DNA of 64,000 nt, taken from contig NC_092566.1 of NCBI RefSeq assembly GCF_037975245.1, forward strand, positions 8,600,001 through 8,664,000. Reading direction: 5' to 3'. The notes under the pieces were generated by a model. That model ran no database searches. It was not told the origin of the DNA and saw only the letters and a list, made by a program, of their open reading frames with translations. The stretch comes from Apostichopus japonicus (taxonomy: Eukaryota > Echinodermata > Holothuroidea > Aspidochirotida > Stichopodidae). Position 1 is the first letter of the stretch. Every line of letters starts with the position of its first letter. This document shows positions 12,901 to 22,746 of this stretch, one piece after another. A program made the position numbers and the translations under genes.

Positions 12901-15796
12901 GAAGAGGATAAACCCGCAGACATCACCGATTGTCAGGGTAGGCCCTGTCCAGCTGAATGGAAGACTGGAAAATGGGGCGAGGTATGTCTCTCTCCACATG
13001 CAGCCTATACAAAGTACACTGCCTCCATGGGTCACTTAAACTGTCTATGAAGGTGTAAAAAAAAAAAAATTGAAATGACACAGCCAAGCAGTCACACTGA
13101 ATTTTCTTTCAAAGTTGAATAATTTAGTGTTCAAAGTTTATGCGGCAGTTTTACAGACTGGATCAACTTTCTCTCTAACAAAGCGACTGAATAATAGTTT
13201 ACATCAGTGGCCTTACCAAAAACTGCTGTACATATTTGCAATGTGTAGCAATGAATGGGGTCCAATTTGCAACATATCGAATAGCAGTTTTGTACTGGAT
13301 ATTCGATTCCCTGCCATCTAATATATCACTTCACGATACGATGCCTGAACACAACCTGTAGTCTGGTATAGTAACGATAATTTCAAGCACTATTTGCAGG
13401 TCCTAGCTTTCTTAATTACGGTAAAGTTTAATTTATGGTGAAGGCATATGCAGTGTAGGGTCAATTAAGAGTGAGTGTCCAGCTAATCGATTAGGTTCCC
13501 CCGTTCAAAATCTCACCAGAAACCAGATTGGGGAGATGCCCCCCCCCTGACTGTATGGGGACAGCAAGGCACGGAAAGGGTCATTTCCGGCGATCTAGGG
13601 AGTATCTTCACTCAAAAATTTTCTGTACGCTCTGTGCCAACCTGTGGTGGCGCTCTGCTTTATAGTGTCGAAAGCGCCCCTACAGACCATTCTTGCCCCC
13701 TCTGACCAATACCCCTAGCTCTGCCACTGGCTAAGGTACAATCTTTTGTCTGTGAGATGCGGACGTTAAGCGGCTTTCCAGGACCCAGGAAATGGTCATC
13801 TGATGTAAACCAGTGATACTCCATGATAGTCTCATGGATAGGTTTTAAATGAGCTTCTGTTGGCTTTGTACAACCAGGCTTGCAAAATTCTTCTAAAAAT
13901 ACCAATTTACTGAACTTATCTGTAGGGAAACTCATCTGAAACCAGCCCATCCAAGAACACCCTTGATTTTACGCAGTCATATTGTGGAAGTTTCTTTCGC
14001 CAAAGACTTAACTTTTTATTTCAATTTTTTACTTCTCTGTTTTGCAGTGTTCGGCTACCTGTGGCGAGGGGACTCAGACCAGATCGGTCAAATGTCAAAG
14101 ACCCAAAGGCCAGGAACCTCAGTTTAAATGTTACTATAGTAAACCTGTTGCAAGAAGAACTTGTGATATACCTGCTTGTCCAGTAGTAGGTAAATATAAC
14201 ACTTTTACTTGATCTCCTTCATTTTGTGTAAAAGTAAGTTGGCCTGACATTTCGATCCTAGCAGGATCTACTTCAGAGGCTAAGTGACAAGTAACAGTAA
14301 CAGAAGGGACAAAAGGTTAATGAGCAAGGTGAACACAAAGAGATAGATGTAAGGGGATTAGTAGACAAGGGATGGAGAGAAGAAAGCAACAGGGGAAGAG
14401 GAGAGGTAGGAGATAAACAGTGGAGGGACAAAGAGAGGATTAAGGGAACGGGGTAGGGAATATTACTGAAGGACAAAGACAGAAAGGTGTGGAGAAAAAA
14501 AGGGTGGAAGAGAGCTGTGAGAAGAGGAGTGATGGGGTGGGGGGGAACAAGGGGAGATGGAGGGGGGACTCATTTTCACTCTCAACCGGTGAGTGTTGAT
14601 TGTGTTTCAGCCAGAAGGCAGTCAACTTTGGCTTTCATTCTTACCGTTGGTGTAGAGATGGAATCATACTGGATTAAACAATATATTCATTATGCTATTC
14701 TGACAGCTTTCACCATATCAAAATATGAATTGAGCCAAAAGTTTAATATAGCTTTCATCCGAAGAAAGAAAAAAAGTCACTCACACCCTTTTCAATCCCT
14801 AATTTACATTCAAAAGCGAAAATACGTAAATTTTTTCGACTTTTTTCCTTATTACTTGAAAATGACACCGGGACTTTGATATATTCCAGCAAATGAAGTG
14901 AATTGTTGCAGAATTAAAGAAATATAACGTCTACTGTAATTGTTGAAAGAAAATGAAAATAGCTGGTATAAACCGCCTTTGATGAAGATTTCATTTACAG
15001 TTGGTCTGCCTTATGAAAGATCAAACAACACTTTAGACCACATATATTTCCCTAATTCAGACCAGAGGAGCTCAACATACTTGACTTGATATATGCATCT
15101 TCAGTTGGTATTTGCTATCACCTTTGTTAATATGAGTTACAAACAATACCGTTGCCACAGCCTACATATGCATGGAGACACGATGATGTGTGTCAATGCA
15201 GGCCCTCGATTGGGATGTTGCCACGGTTGCGTGGCTGCCTCCTAATTCTATGAGTAACCATCAAATATAGAGCAGGCTTGATATCAGCACAGTGTTCATC
15301 CATGAACATTACATAGATAGGTCACCTTTCAAATAAGCTTTTGTTGGTTTCCTACACTCTTGACTAAACCATAACATTAAATGTCTTTTTACAGTTGGGG
15401 AGCAAAGCTTGAACATTGGAACATTTGTCATCATCATCATCATGCAAAAAACAAAATATGGATGAAGTATATTGCAGGTAATTTTGGACAAAGCATTTTT
15501 GACACTAACAGATTGTTCATCCTCTCTTCCACTTCATTGTAGAAGGAGTTGGCTGCGTTCCAAATTCAGGGAGCGTCTGCAAACCCAAGAACTACAAGAA
15601 GTTTTGTGGGGTTCCAGGATACGATGATTTCTGCTGCGCCACCTGTGAGGAGCAGCAAGCAATAGTCGAAGCAGCCAAGGCTACGAAAGGTCGTCGGGGA
15701 AGGGGGAACGCTGCTAACAGAGAATCACCAATCACACCTTCCTCGATGCCCGTCGTCCAAGAGGTGCCGGCCCAAGGTGTGGAAGAGCATAATTAA
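827..15796 (+). CDS. ADAMTS2/3/14-like procollagen N-proteinase, 3' part of gene (10 exons, C-terminal 572 residues)
   Basis: This is the ancillary half of a secreted ADAMTS metalloprotease. The vertebrate ADAMTS2/3/14 group removes N-propeptides from fibrillar procollagens in the extracellular matrix. Exons are 827-999, 1650-1783, 4083-4209, 9423-9503, 10078-10238, 10925-11189, 11958-12105, 12747-12981, 14048-14189 and 15543-15796; all junctions are AG/GT with matching phases. Visible residues run as follows: end of the central TSP1 (1-26), cysteine-rich domain (27-105, with HTWLPF and VIDGTPCN), spacer (to about 245), three TSP1 repeats (about 293-486) and a six-cysteine PLAC domain (493-524), then a basic tail ending VEEHN. 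Four TSP1 repeats plus PLAC, the WLP(F/Y) block, ETLxTxGPL in the spacer and PGYxxxCC in PLAC fit the ADAMTS2/3/14 subgroup better than others. The signal peptide, propeptide and HExxH catalytic exons are outside the window. Family assignment is strong; the exact orthologue is inferred. Confidence 0.9.
1650..1783 (+). CDS. ADAMTS-like exon b: cysteine-rich domain
   Basis: The exon starts after CTCAAAAG and ends before GTATGT. Its first two bases complete a lysine codon with exon a. It encodes QQCKLTCMSE and VIDGTPCN, then CIQGECV, all hallmark pieces of the ADAMTS cysteine-rich domain. It ends in phase 0. Confidence 0.9.
2451..2634. repeat. Tandem duplication, two copies of about 92 bp (intron)
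   Basis: The stretch around GATATGAGATACAAACATTA occurs twice in a row (from 2451 and from 2543) with few differences. Minus-strand open frames across it are products of the duplication. The rest of the 1784-4082 intron has G/C homopolymer runs and nothing else I recognise. Confidence 0.8.
4083..4209 (+). CDS. ADAMTS-like exon c: end of cysteine-rich domain, start of spacer
   Basis: The acceptor is TTTTCGCAG and the donor GTGAGT. It encodes KIGCDK, then DNCGVCPSNMTRC. The family usually has CGVCGGDN at this point, so PSN is a local change and it creates an N-M-T glycosylation sequon. The exon ends in a lysine-rich stretch (AKKKMPKQAK), in phase 1. Confidence 0.88.
4880..4918 (+). CDS. Candidate 39-nt cassette microexon in the ADAMTS-like gene
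   Basis: A strong pyrimidine tract and CACAG acceptor precede this stretch and GTGAGTGAG follows it. Its length is a multiple of three and it enters and leaves in the same phase (1) as the flanking junction, so inclusion keeps the frame. It would insert 13 residues, QYKKLGTIPNTER, between the lysine-rich end of exon c and the YIKIVKIPEGA of exon d. Direct joining of exons c and d already gives the usual family spacing, so this would be an optional exon. No transcript evidence is available here. Confidence 0.4.
5147..5240 (+). repeat. Dispersed (AAT)n-TATAGCGCT repeat, copy 1
   Basis: AATAATAATAATAGTAAT is followed by GATATAGCGCTCT and then GCTCTTTACAAAGAG. The same layout recurs at 26845-26925 and 46965-47036. 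It looks like a short MITE or SINE-like dispersed family; the class is not determined. Confidence 0.5.
6365..6960. repeat. Diverged direct duplication, period about 420 bp
   Basis: The blocks AAATTTGTTACATTCTAT, CCAGAACATG-like and CCCTATGAACAAA occur in the same order near 6390-6520 and again near 6810-6935. This indicates an old duplication inside the largest ADAMTS intron. The remainder of 5240-8960 shows AT-rich sequence and no exon. Confidence 0.5.
7508..7595 (+). repeat. SINE-like 3' fragment with CAGTGC hairpin, copy 1
   Basis: GGAAAGCAGTGCTTCTGCAC then AGGACTACCCTCAT then AAAGATGACAATAATAAAA. A second copy lies on the opposite strand at 33065-33142. The CAGTGC/GCACTG arms form a 6-bp hairpin with a TTCT loop. 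Confidence 0.55.
8962..9239 (+). mobile_element. TTAA-type MITE, 3'-truncated copy
   Basis: It starts TTAAAGGCATTGAAGACTC and is closely similar to the fuller copies at 31163-31492 and 34609-34988, but stops after GGCATTAGA and lacks the right terminus. It sits in the ADAMTS intron about 180 bp before exon d. Confidence 0.75.
9423..9503 (+). CDS. ADAMTS-like exon d: spacer domain, first strands
   Basis: The acceptor is TTTTCTATAG and the donor GTAAAT. It encodes YIKIVKIPEGATNIKIEEV, the typical opening of the ADAMTS spacer (IP.GA..I.I.E), and ends in phase 1 within PYYI. The donor sits at the left edge of a 126-bp tandem duplication. Confidence 0.88.
9511..9768. repeat. Tandem duplication, two copies of about 126 bp
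   Basis: The stretch ACAGAATCAGTTTGTTAATA to GAAGGAAGAAAAAAATATGA occurs twice in succession, starting 8 bases after the exon d donor. The first copy differs by some insertions in the C-rich middle. Confidence 0.85.
10078..10238 (+). CDS. ADAMTS-like exon e: spacer domain, middle
   Basis: The acceptor is TTATTTGTAG and the donor GTGAGT. Joined to exon d it reads YYIALKE then GQYILNGNR, followed by FVYRPDGPETLVTAGPLP. This is the conserved spacer core and resembles ADAMTS2/3/14. It ends in phase 0. Confidence 0.9.
10722..10924. repeat. Diverged 115-bp tandem duplication carrying a decoy splice acceptor
   Basis: CATTTAGACGTCC near 10722 and CATTTAGATGTCC near 10837 each open a unit that ends in TTTCAGGTTT (10805-10813 and 10920-10928). 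The second end is the acceptor of exon f; the first is a decoy 115 bp upstream that would shift the frame. Confidence 0.6.
10925..11189 (+). CDS. ADAMTS-like exon f: end of spacer, linker with short repeats, start of second TSP1
   Basis: The acceptor is TTACTTTCAG. The donor GTTCGT is weak but is the only one that keeps the next exon's TSP1 frame. It encodes the last spacer strands (VRWSYYENKD). A linker follows with three imperfect SSNxPV units, then an acidic/proline stretch, then the start of a TSP1 repeat with CTETCGGG (CxxTCG, the O-fucosylation consensus). A 115-bp intronic duplication places a decoy acceptor at 10809. Confidence 0.87.
11958..12105 (+). CDS. ADAMTS-like exon g: rest of second TSP1 repeat
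   Basis: The acceptor is GATACAG and the donor GTAAGT. It completes CGGGISYYQYQCRR and continues with the VHARRC and CNEEEC blocks, matching the first C-terminal TSP1 repeat of ADAMTS2/3/14 in layout. It ends with a proline run in phase 2. Confidence 0.88.
12747..12981 (+). CDS. ADAMTS-like exon h: third TSP1 repeat and start of fourth
   Basis: The acceptor is TTGATTCAG and the donor GTATGT. It encodes SNWSPCSITCGVAGTKSRT (WSxC and CSxTCG signature), a longer than usual acidic middle, the closing cysteines GFCHEED and CQGRPC, and then EWKTGKWGE, which opens the fourth TSP1. It ends in phase 0. Confidence 0.9.
13530..13729. mobile_element. Degenerate hAT-like MITE fragment
   Basis: Sequence from about 13577 (TCATTTCCGGCGATCTAGGG) to CTCTGCCACTG at 13729 matches the right half of the element at 30285-30678. 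The left end is rearranged: CTGACTGTATGG at 13547 is the complement of the expected order. No target duplication is evident. Confidence 0.6.
14048..14189 (+). CDS. ADAMTS-like exon i: fourth TSP1 repeat
   Basis: The acceptor is CTGTTTTGCAG and the donor GTAAAT. It encodes CSATCGEGTQTRSVKC, then the remaining cysteines ending CDIPACPVV. It ends in phase 1. A purine-rich stretch fills the start of the following intron. Confidence 0.9.
14275..14575. repeat. Purine-rich tract (300 bp) in intron after exon i
   Basis: The + strand is nearly all A and G for about 300 bases and ends in several G-runs (near 14533-14570) that could form a G-quadruplex. Open frames here are composition artefacts. Confidence 0.7.
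15543..15796 (+). CDS. ADAMTS-like last exon: PLAC domain, basic tail and stop
   Basis: The acceptor is CTTCATTGTAG. It encodes a six-cysteine PLAC domain (GCVPNSGSVCKP, FCGVPGYDDFCCATC), then a helical EEQQAIVEAAKATKG stretch, a basic GRRGRG patch and a short Ser/Pro tail. The TAA stop is at 15794-15796. The tail is shorter than in vertebrate ADAMTS2/3. Confidence 0.92.
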
Positions 15797-16260
15797 AGAA
15801 AAAACACTGAAACCGATGAACCGCTTGCCTCAAAGAGAGGAAATGCTGCTTTGCTCCTTCTGGTATCCAGAGGGTTAAACTTCCTGAACTGTTGGCAATA
15901 GTATCGGTAAAATGCCTAGTGAAAGAATGTTCAGAAAATAATCCTTTCGATATATGTAGTGGGCTATATTCTCCCCTCAAAGAGACAATGCACCTGCACG
16001 GGTTGTTGCGTTTTCCCTCTGCGGAATCCAGAAACAGGTGGACGGAAGGTTTCCGCTTAGGATCGTCACTAAAGTACAGATCATGCTGATGGACAAATAC
16101 TCAAAACTATATGCATTTTCCCTCTTTTTGAGCTGTGAGTTAGCATGTGAAATGTTGTAAATAAATGTCAAGGTTATCTGTTGAAGGAAAGAAAATTTTG
16201 TAATAAACGAAGACATTTTCATGGCCTTTTATACACTTTTTGTTATCACAATTTAAGAGC
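15797..16260 (+). promoter_or_regulatory. 3' UTR with two candidate polyadenylation signals
   Basis: Non-coding sequence follows the ADAMTS-like stop. AATAAA occurs at 16160-16165 and 16202-16207, about 360 and 400 bases after the stop, and (TA)n-rich DNA begins after 16280. Either signal would give a short 3' UTR. Confidence 0.5.
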
Positions 16261-16704
16261 ACAATTTGTGGTATATTTATCAATATATATATATATCTAT
16301 ATATATATATAAGTATTTTTCACTCTATGTGTTTGGAGTATATATGTTGGCTGTTTTATATACAAAAGTTCCAACATTTGTGTATTTAATTCTCAAAAAA
16401 AAATGGCTGTTTTCTCGATAAAGTTGTTGTAGCTAGTTTAAGTTTTCTCCTTTCCCTATCCCTGCCCCCTCCCCCCCCCATCCACCAAATAAAACATGTG
16501 CACACACACCCTCTATGTCTTTGTATTAATAGTTTCTTTTGTGGTATTATCTGGAGAATTGGAAAAAGAGGGTGTCATGTTGGATATTTTTATGAAAAAG
16601 TACCAGAGGTCTTTAAAACAACACCAGGTACCAAAGCCATGTATTTATTTATACTGGGTGTCAACTTGATTGACAATGGATAAGAGAAAGAAGTTATCAC
16701 TTAG

Positions 16705-16937
16705 GGAGTGTTAGCTCAGTGGTTAACGCCGGTGCCTTTCAATCATAAGGTCCCGAGTTCGAGTCACTCCAAGATTAATGTTTGTCGTCCAGTTACAGAC
16801 TTGTTGACAATTCATAATCATGGACGTTAAAATATGAATCTAAGAGACTGACTTTGGTCAGCTTGCGGCTTTGATAAGCCAATGATGGCTTCTTGGCGAG
16901 TTCCTGCTTGCCGGAGGATCTAAAAACATACATACAT
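16705..16937 (+). mobile_element. tRNA-derived SINE, copy 1
   Basis: It begins GGAGTGTTAGCTCAGTGG (A-box-like) with GAGTTCGAGTCACTCC (B-box-like) at 16755-16770. A unique body follows and it ends in AGGATCTAAAAACATACATA. Near-identical copies are at 27990-28226 (+) and 39618-39881 (-). Confidence 0.85.
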
Positions 16938-17547
16938 CACTGGCACTCCCAATATCAGTCTATATTTATAGGTTAGGTAGCATTATTCCTGTCATGTTAA
17001 CATTTTGTATTTAACAATGGAACAAAACTTGATGTATCAGTTTCATTGCTTGGAATTCAAGTTTATCAAATCATTTTTACTGATTTTTTAAAAAAAATTT
17101 TTATCTTAACTGAAATTTTGGTTAATATGTTTCTGTGATTTGGTGTAGTTACCTCTGCAGTTTGACTCAAAATTGTTATGATTATGTTTTTTGTTTTGTG
17201 ATATTTTCTCCATCTATATGTTGATAATGAATATTTGCTGAATTTGTAATTAGTCAAAAATAATACTTCTTCGAATTGCGATGAATTTTTTTTTTTTAAG
17301 AAATAAAAAAGCAATGGATAAATTTTAGTATTATCTGAAAATATTGAAGAATTTCACCGTGTGTATCTGCTGCCTCAGATGTTTTACTCTTTTTTTCCCT
17401 TTTTTTCCCTCCTTCTTTTAGGGGTTTGATATATATTATAAAATAAATGTAAATAGTTGCTTCACATTTCCTATAAACACATATAGTTGTTAATTGATAA
17501 ATGTATGGTTGGTACAGAATAATGATGTCAAAATGGAAACATGGAAA

Positions 17548-19061
17548 CATTAATTTACGGTAGGTCTTTGGGTCAACGTTAATTGATATGCAGTAGTAAT
17601 AATTTTGAGATTCGATTAGAATTGATACAATACATTGATGTTGAAATACATGGAGGTACTAGGAATGTTCAGTTTTTGGTCAGTGTTAATTGATTTGCAG
17701 TTTTTAATGTTGTGATTCAGTGAGACCCTTACACAGTAAAATAATGTTGAAATACAAATTGAAGGAGATACTCATGAATATTTATTCTGTCATTGTTAAT
17801 TGATATGCAGTTTATAATTTTGTGATTCAATTAGAATTGATACAGTACCATGATGTTGAAATTCATGGAGATACTCATGAATATTAATTCTGTCAATGTT
17901 TATTGATTTGCAGTTTATAATTTTGTGATTCAGTTACAATTGATACAGTACATTAATGTTGAAATACATGGAGATACTCATATTTATTAATTCTGTCAAT
18001 GTTAATTGATATGCTGTTTATATTTTGTGATTCAATTAGAATTGATACAGTACATTGATGTTGAAATACATGGAGATACTTATGAATATTAATTCTGTCA
18101 ATGTTAATTGATTTGCAGTTTATAATTTTGTGATTCAGTGAGAATTGATACAGTACATTGATGTTGAAATACATGGAGATACTCATGAATATTAATTCTG
18201 TCAATGTTAATTGATATGCAGTTTATAATTTTGTGATTCAATTAGAATTGATACAGTACATTGATGTTGAAATACATGGAGATACTTATGAATATTAATT
18301 CTGTCAATGTTAATTGACTTACAGTTTATAATTTTGTGATTCAATTAGAATTGATACAGTACATTGATGTTGAAATAATGGAGATACTCATGAATATTAA
18401 TTAGAATTGATACAGTCAGTACGTTATGTTGAAATACATGGAGAAACTTATGAATATTAATTCTGTCAAATGTTAATCGATTTGTAGTTTATAATTTTGT
18501 GATTCAATTAGAATTGATACAGTCAGTACGTTGATGTTGAAATACATGGAGATACTCATGAATATTAACTCTGTCAATGTTTATTGATATGCAGTTTATA
18601 ATTTTGTGATTCAATTAGAATTGATACAGTCAGTACGTTGATGTTGAAATACATGGAAATACTCATGAATATTAATTCTGTCAATGTTTATTGATTTGCA
18701 GTTTATAATTTTGTGATTCAGTTAGAATTGATACATTAATGTTGAAATACATGGAGATACTATTAATTCTGTCAATGTTTATTGATATGCTGTTTATAAT
18801 TTTGTGATTCAGTTAGAATTGATACAGTACATTAATGTTGAAATACATGGAGATACTCATATATATTAATTCTGTCAATGTTAATTGATATGCAGTTTAT
18901 AATTTTGTGATATAATTAGAATTGATACAGTCAGTACGTTGATGTTGAAATACATGGAGAAACTTATGAATATTAATTCTGTCAATGTTAATTGATTTGC
19001 AGTTTATAATTTTGTGATTCAGTTAGAATTGATACAGTACATTGATGTTGAAATACATGGG
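17548..19061. repeat. Satellite-like tandem array, unit about 102 bp, about 15 copies
   Basis: The unit contains TTAATTGATATGCAGTTTAT, TTGTGATTCAATTAGAATTG, TACAGTACATTGATGTTGAA and ATACATGGAGATACTCATGA. Spacings of 102-103 bp are measured between successive GTCAATGTTAATTG blocks (17995, 18097, 18200). Outer copies are more diverged and some internal copies carry deletions or the variant CAGTCAGTACGTT. There is no coding potential. Confidence 0.92.
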
Positions 19062-21240
19062 GAAATTTAATATCATAGACCTAATTAGAGATTGTTTGCA
19101 TGGGACACTGTCATAATCACCTGGCTATAGCAGTCTTGATGTAAGACACTGGGTTGAGAGTTGATCAAGTAATTTGGTGTTCCCGTCCAGGCCCCACCTT
19201 GGAGCTGTTTCTTGGAAAGTATCAGTTGCACTAGTATAGCAAGCTTTACAGGAATTTTCTTTCTGTGCTTGAGGATTTAAAATGTACTCTCTTTCTTTGA
19301 CCCTATAAAAGGCCCAAAGTAATGCAAACAACAAATTGGTTGGTTTCAGGTAAATCGTGCTAGGTTTCAATGCACACCAGAGTTTATAACGCTCCGGTGG
19401 TGGTTTGGCACTGCTTGTGGCCTAGGATCTCGTGACTTTTCTCCCTTGATGTCGCAAAAGAGCCCGGAGGATGCGAAGAGGGTCTGTCAAATATAGAACA
19501 AAAGCGTCTAGATGGCGTGCGTGAATCCTTGCCTTTGGAAAGAGGGTCGAAACACTTCCCTTATGAACAACATGTGTGCAGCCTGATATCCTAATATTGA
19601 ATGTACGTAAGTATTTCAATACAGACTGATATTGAGTTTTAACCTAGCGCCATCATTTATAGAAAGGGACTAGCAAAGTTGAAAATTGGACATATTTTCA
19701 CTGAAAGAAATATATAGAAGACACGAAAGTTTTATGTACTGTCAGATCATGTGTTGTCAGATTGTTGTACTCCGGATATATCTTCCAGTTATGTGTCAGT
19801 ATAGGTTACTCAGCTTGGTAAGTGTCGTGCGCAAAGGGGCGCACGGAGGAGGCATGGCCCCAGCTCATATCGTTAGTCTAAGGAAAATGGTTCAGTCGGG
19901 GATATTTTGCCTTCAATCTGAGAAGAATTGGACCACTACTACAGGTGCAACAGAATGCACTATTTGGCTTATTAATTTTATTTTTTTCTGGTGGATAGGA
20001 CTCCTACCCCCTCCTCCGCAGACTGGGGTAGCATTCAATGACCCCACGGCAGACCAAGCCCCCCCCCCCTTATCATAAAATACTTCACTCTAAGCTGGTC
20101 CTCCGATAAAGATTCAGGTCTCTACCTTAATCAGTCGGGTGTATTTTTGAGTATCTGACCAATTCGAGAATTTACAAGTCGTAATGTTAAAATATCAAAG
20201 ACCTAGTTTTGCAACTACTAATTCACGGTTAAAGTATTTCTTGTTTCGATATTCTGCAAAAGAAAGTATTTTGCGGTTTCAGTTGTTGGGACGGGAAGCT
20301 TACGAGGAGGATCGCGTAACTTTACATTTACTCTTCAAATACATAATTAAAATTTTGAAATCAAATTAAATTTGAGAAGTTTCTACATTTTGTTAGCACA
20401 CTATCGTATTACGTCAGTATGTCAGCATATAACCGGCGTCTCATTGTCATGTTTTTGTGCTCCGAATAAATCTATAATGTTTCCAGTTATGTGCCAGTAT
20501 ATTACACGGCTCAGTGGTAACAGTGTCGTGCGAAACTGAGGGGCGGGAAGAGAATGAAACTTGTTCAGCACAAAGGAATTTTTGGCACAGTCATGGAAGA
20601 GTACTACGGTTGTCGCCCCCACCCCCTTGCCTTTTTCACCAAGTAACCGGCGTCTCATTTGACGTAATTAGCTTATTTGAAAACTTAACGGTATCAGACT
20701 TTACCATAGATCACGTACATGCATTAAGTGCATCACATTAATTAGTTGATTCTGTCGATGTTAATCACGCTAACTTTTTCTGCAGTAATAAATTGATAAA
20801 TCTCGCTCTCTCACTAGCACACAGGGACATACGGATGTAGTTAAAGTAGTATGCATTGGATACGATGTAGATACGGAGAATACACGACCGCCCCCCATCC
20901 CCCATCCAAAGGCGCTTTAATTGGCAGGATTAAAGGACTATTGATATAAGGCGAACGAAATTGGGTAAAAAAGCTTAATATTCAGGAATTTCACCTAACT
21001 TTGACAATATTAATGTTATCTGCCTAAGTATCTATTTAACTACGAATATAGAATAATGTAATTACGTAATTTCCTTTCTTTGTCACAAGTTCACACAATG
21101 TCCGACTGTTAATTTTTTTTTTCAAGATTGGGGGATGGGGGGCGTTGAGGCATCTCCACACACCCGCTTTGTTTGAGTCTGCTTTTACCAAATACGGCAT
21201 ACTATTTGTAGATGTATATACAACGTTGTGACATGCTAAG
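19062..21240. other. Intergenic DNA, no gene recognised
   Basis: I see no supported exon. Two related stretches, near 19740-19850 and 20430-20545, share TTCCAGTTATGTG(T/C)CAGTAT followed by an AGTGTCGTGCG block, and AACCGGCGTCTCATT recurs at 20430 and 20645. These suggest decayed repeats. Open frames of 60-130 codons here have no family features. Confidence 0.5.
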
Positions 21241-21741
21241 CAGGGGCGGATCCAGGATTTTGAGAAAGGGAGGGGGGCCGACATCCCGATGGTAGCACTT
21301 TAGTGATCTGCGCCCTGGGGGAGGGGTCTAGGGGGAGGGGTTGTCCCCCTCCCCCTTGGAAATTTTTGGTTAATTGTGAGTGCTTAGATGCAAAATGGTG
21401 AAACATTTCGCCAAAAACTAGAAAAACCAGAAACGTTGCAGACACGCTTTTTTTGTGCACATATTTTTTCTCGATAGACACATATTTAACAACGTTCAAC
21501 AGTGCATGTACAATGGATACACTATTATTGCGTCGATTCGTTTTTTTTTTCTTTTGCGCGAAAATTATGACACCAGATTCAACCCAAGAAAAAACATAAA
21601 ACAAGATATATTCAATGAGATAATTATGATATACTTATTAATGAAAGGGGGGTGTAGGCGGTTTTACACTATCTAACGCAACGTAGTCGCCAAGAACCTG
21701 AAATATTTTTAAGGGAGGGCCCGATAATAAGCGGAAACGGA

Positions 21742-22746
21742 TCACCGACCGAAAAAGATCGGAATTTGTGGACTATTTCTTGCTTCCTATTGTATTAAAA
21801 CAGAGCACCTATGTGAAAGAAACAAATCACATTCTGAAAATTGTGGAAGCCACCCCGTTACCAAAAGCAGCAGTACTTGCTACACTCGATGTCGTCGCCA
21901 TGTATACCAATACTCCCCAAGAGGAGGCATTAGATATATGTCAAGAAGTCTATGAAAAGGCGGGAAAAATGCGAATATGGAATAAATAAAATATCTTCCA
22001 TATCCTTGCGCAAACTGATTGAACTTATTTTTAACAAGAAACTGTTTCGAGTTCAATAACCAATTCTATCTACAAAAGATCGGTTGCGCCATGGCGGTAG
22101 CCAAGCCTCTCCGGAAATCTGTGATATCGTCATGCATAGACTGGAAAACCAGATTTTACCGCCAGATAATAAAATCTTAAAATGGCTCCGCTATATAGGG
22201 ATGAAATTCTATTGCTTTACGACGGTTCACCTCAGGAACTTGAACAACTAGTAAACAGGTTGAATGAAATTCACCGCTTCTTAAAGTTTACGGTAGAAAT
22301 ATTACACACCGAGGTGACATACCTAGACTTGAAAATCTTCAAAGGTCCAAGGTTTGAAACCAATGGGTTATTAGACACCAAAGTCTACACCAAACCCACG
22401 GAAACCTTCCAATACCTCGACAGAAACTCTGCACACCCACTTGCCACTTTTAATGGCTTCATTAAACGGGAAGTCTTACGATACGCACGTCTATGTAACA
22501 ATGAGACTGTTTTTTAACAGAAAAAGAATGCGTTCACAGAGAAACTGTTACTCCGTAACTATAAGAAAGAGGAAATTGCCTCAGCCACGAAAGGCATAAA
22601 ATTTGAAAACCGTGGGCAATACCTCACTACAAAACCTAAACAAAAGGAACCACCAATGGTGTTCAAGCTTACCTATACACCCCATATCAAAACCACACAT
22701 TTGAAAAAGTGTACTTTTGAAACATTGACACTTAATCTCGCAAGGA
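21742..22746 (+). pseudogene. Penelope-like reverse transcriptase, broken ORF, first part
   Basis: Frames read FVDYFLLPIV, then LATLDVVAMYTNTPQEEA (RT motif A region). A shifted frame follows with SPEICDIVMHRLENQ, then YRDEILLLYDGSPQELEQ in the catalytic box and TEVTYLDLKIFKG, KVYTKPTETFQYL and HPLATFNGFIKREV. A stop at 21987-21989, at least one frameshift near 22190 and a stop at 22515-22517 break the frame. The usual YxDD motif appears as YRDE. The RT N-terminus is missing, in line with 5' truncation. The product cannot be active. Confidence 0.8.

Noticed and set aside
12691-13035. Minus-strand 114-codon ORF
   Set aside because: It is a shadow of ADAMTS-like exon h on the + strand.
14273-14625. 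Leu/Ser/Pro-rich minus-strand ORFs
   Set aside because: They are complements of the purine-rich intron tract.
16705-16776. Functional tRNA gene
   Set aside because: A and B boxes are present but the acceptor and anticodon arms do not pair; the same sequence with a body and tail occurs at three loci, so it is a SINE.
17953-18204. Minus-strand repeating ORF
   Set aside because: It is a by-product of the 102-bp array; other units contain stops.
17548-19061. CRISPR-like array
   Set aside because: The whole unit is repeated, with no unique spacers, and the DNA is metazoan.
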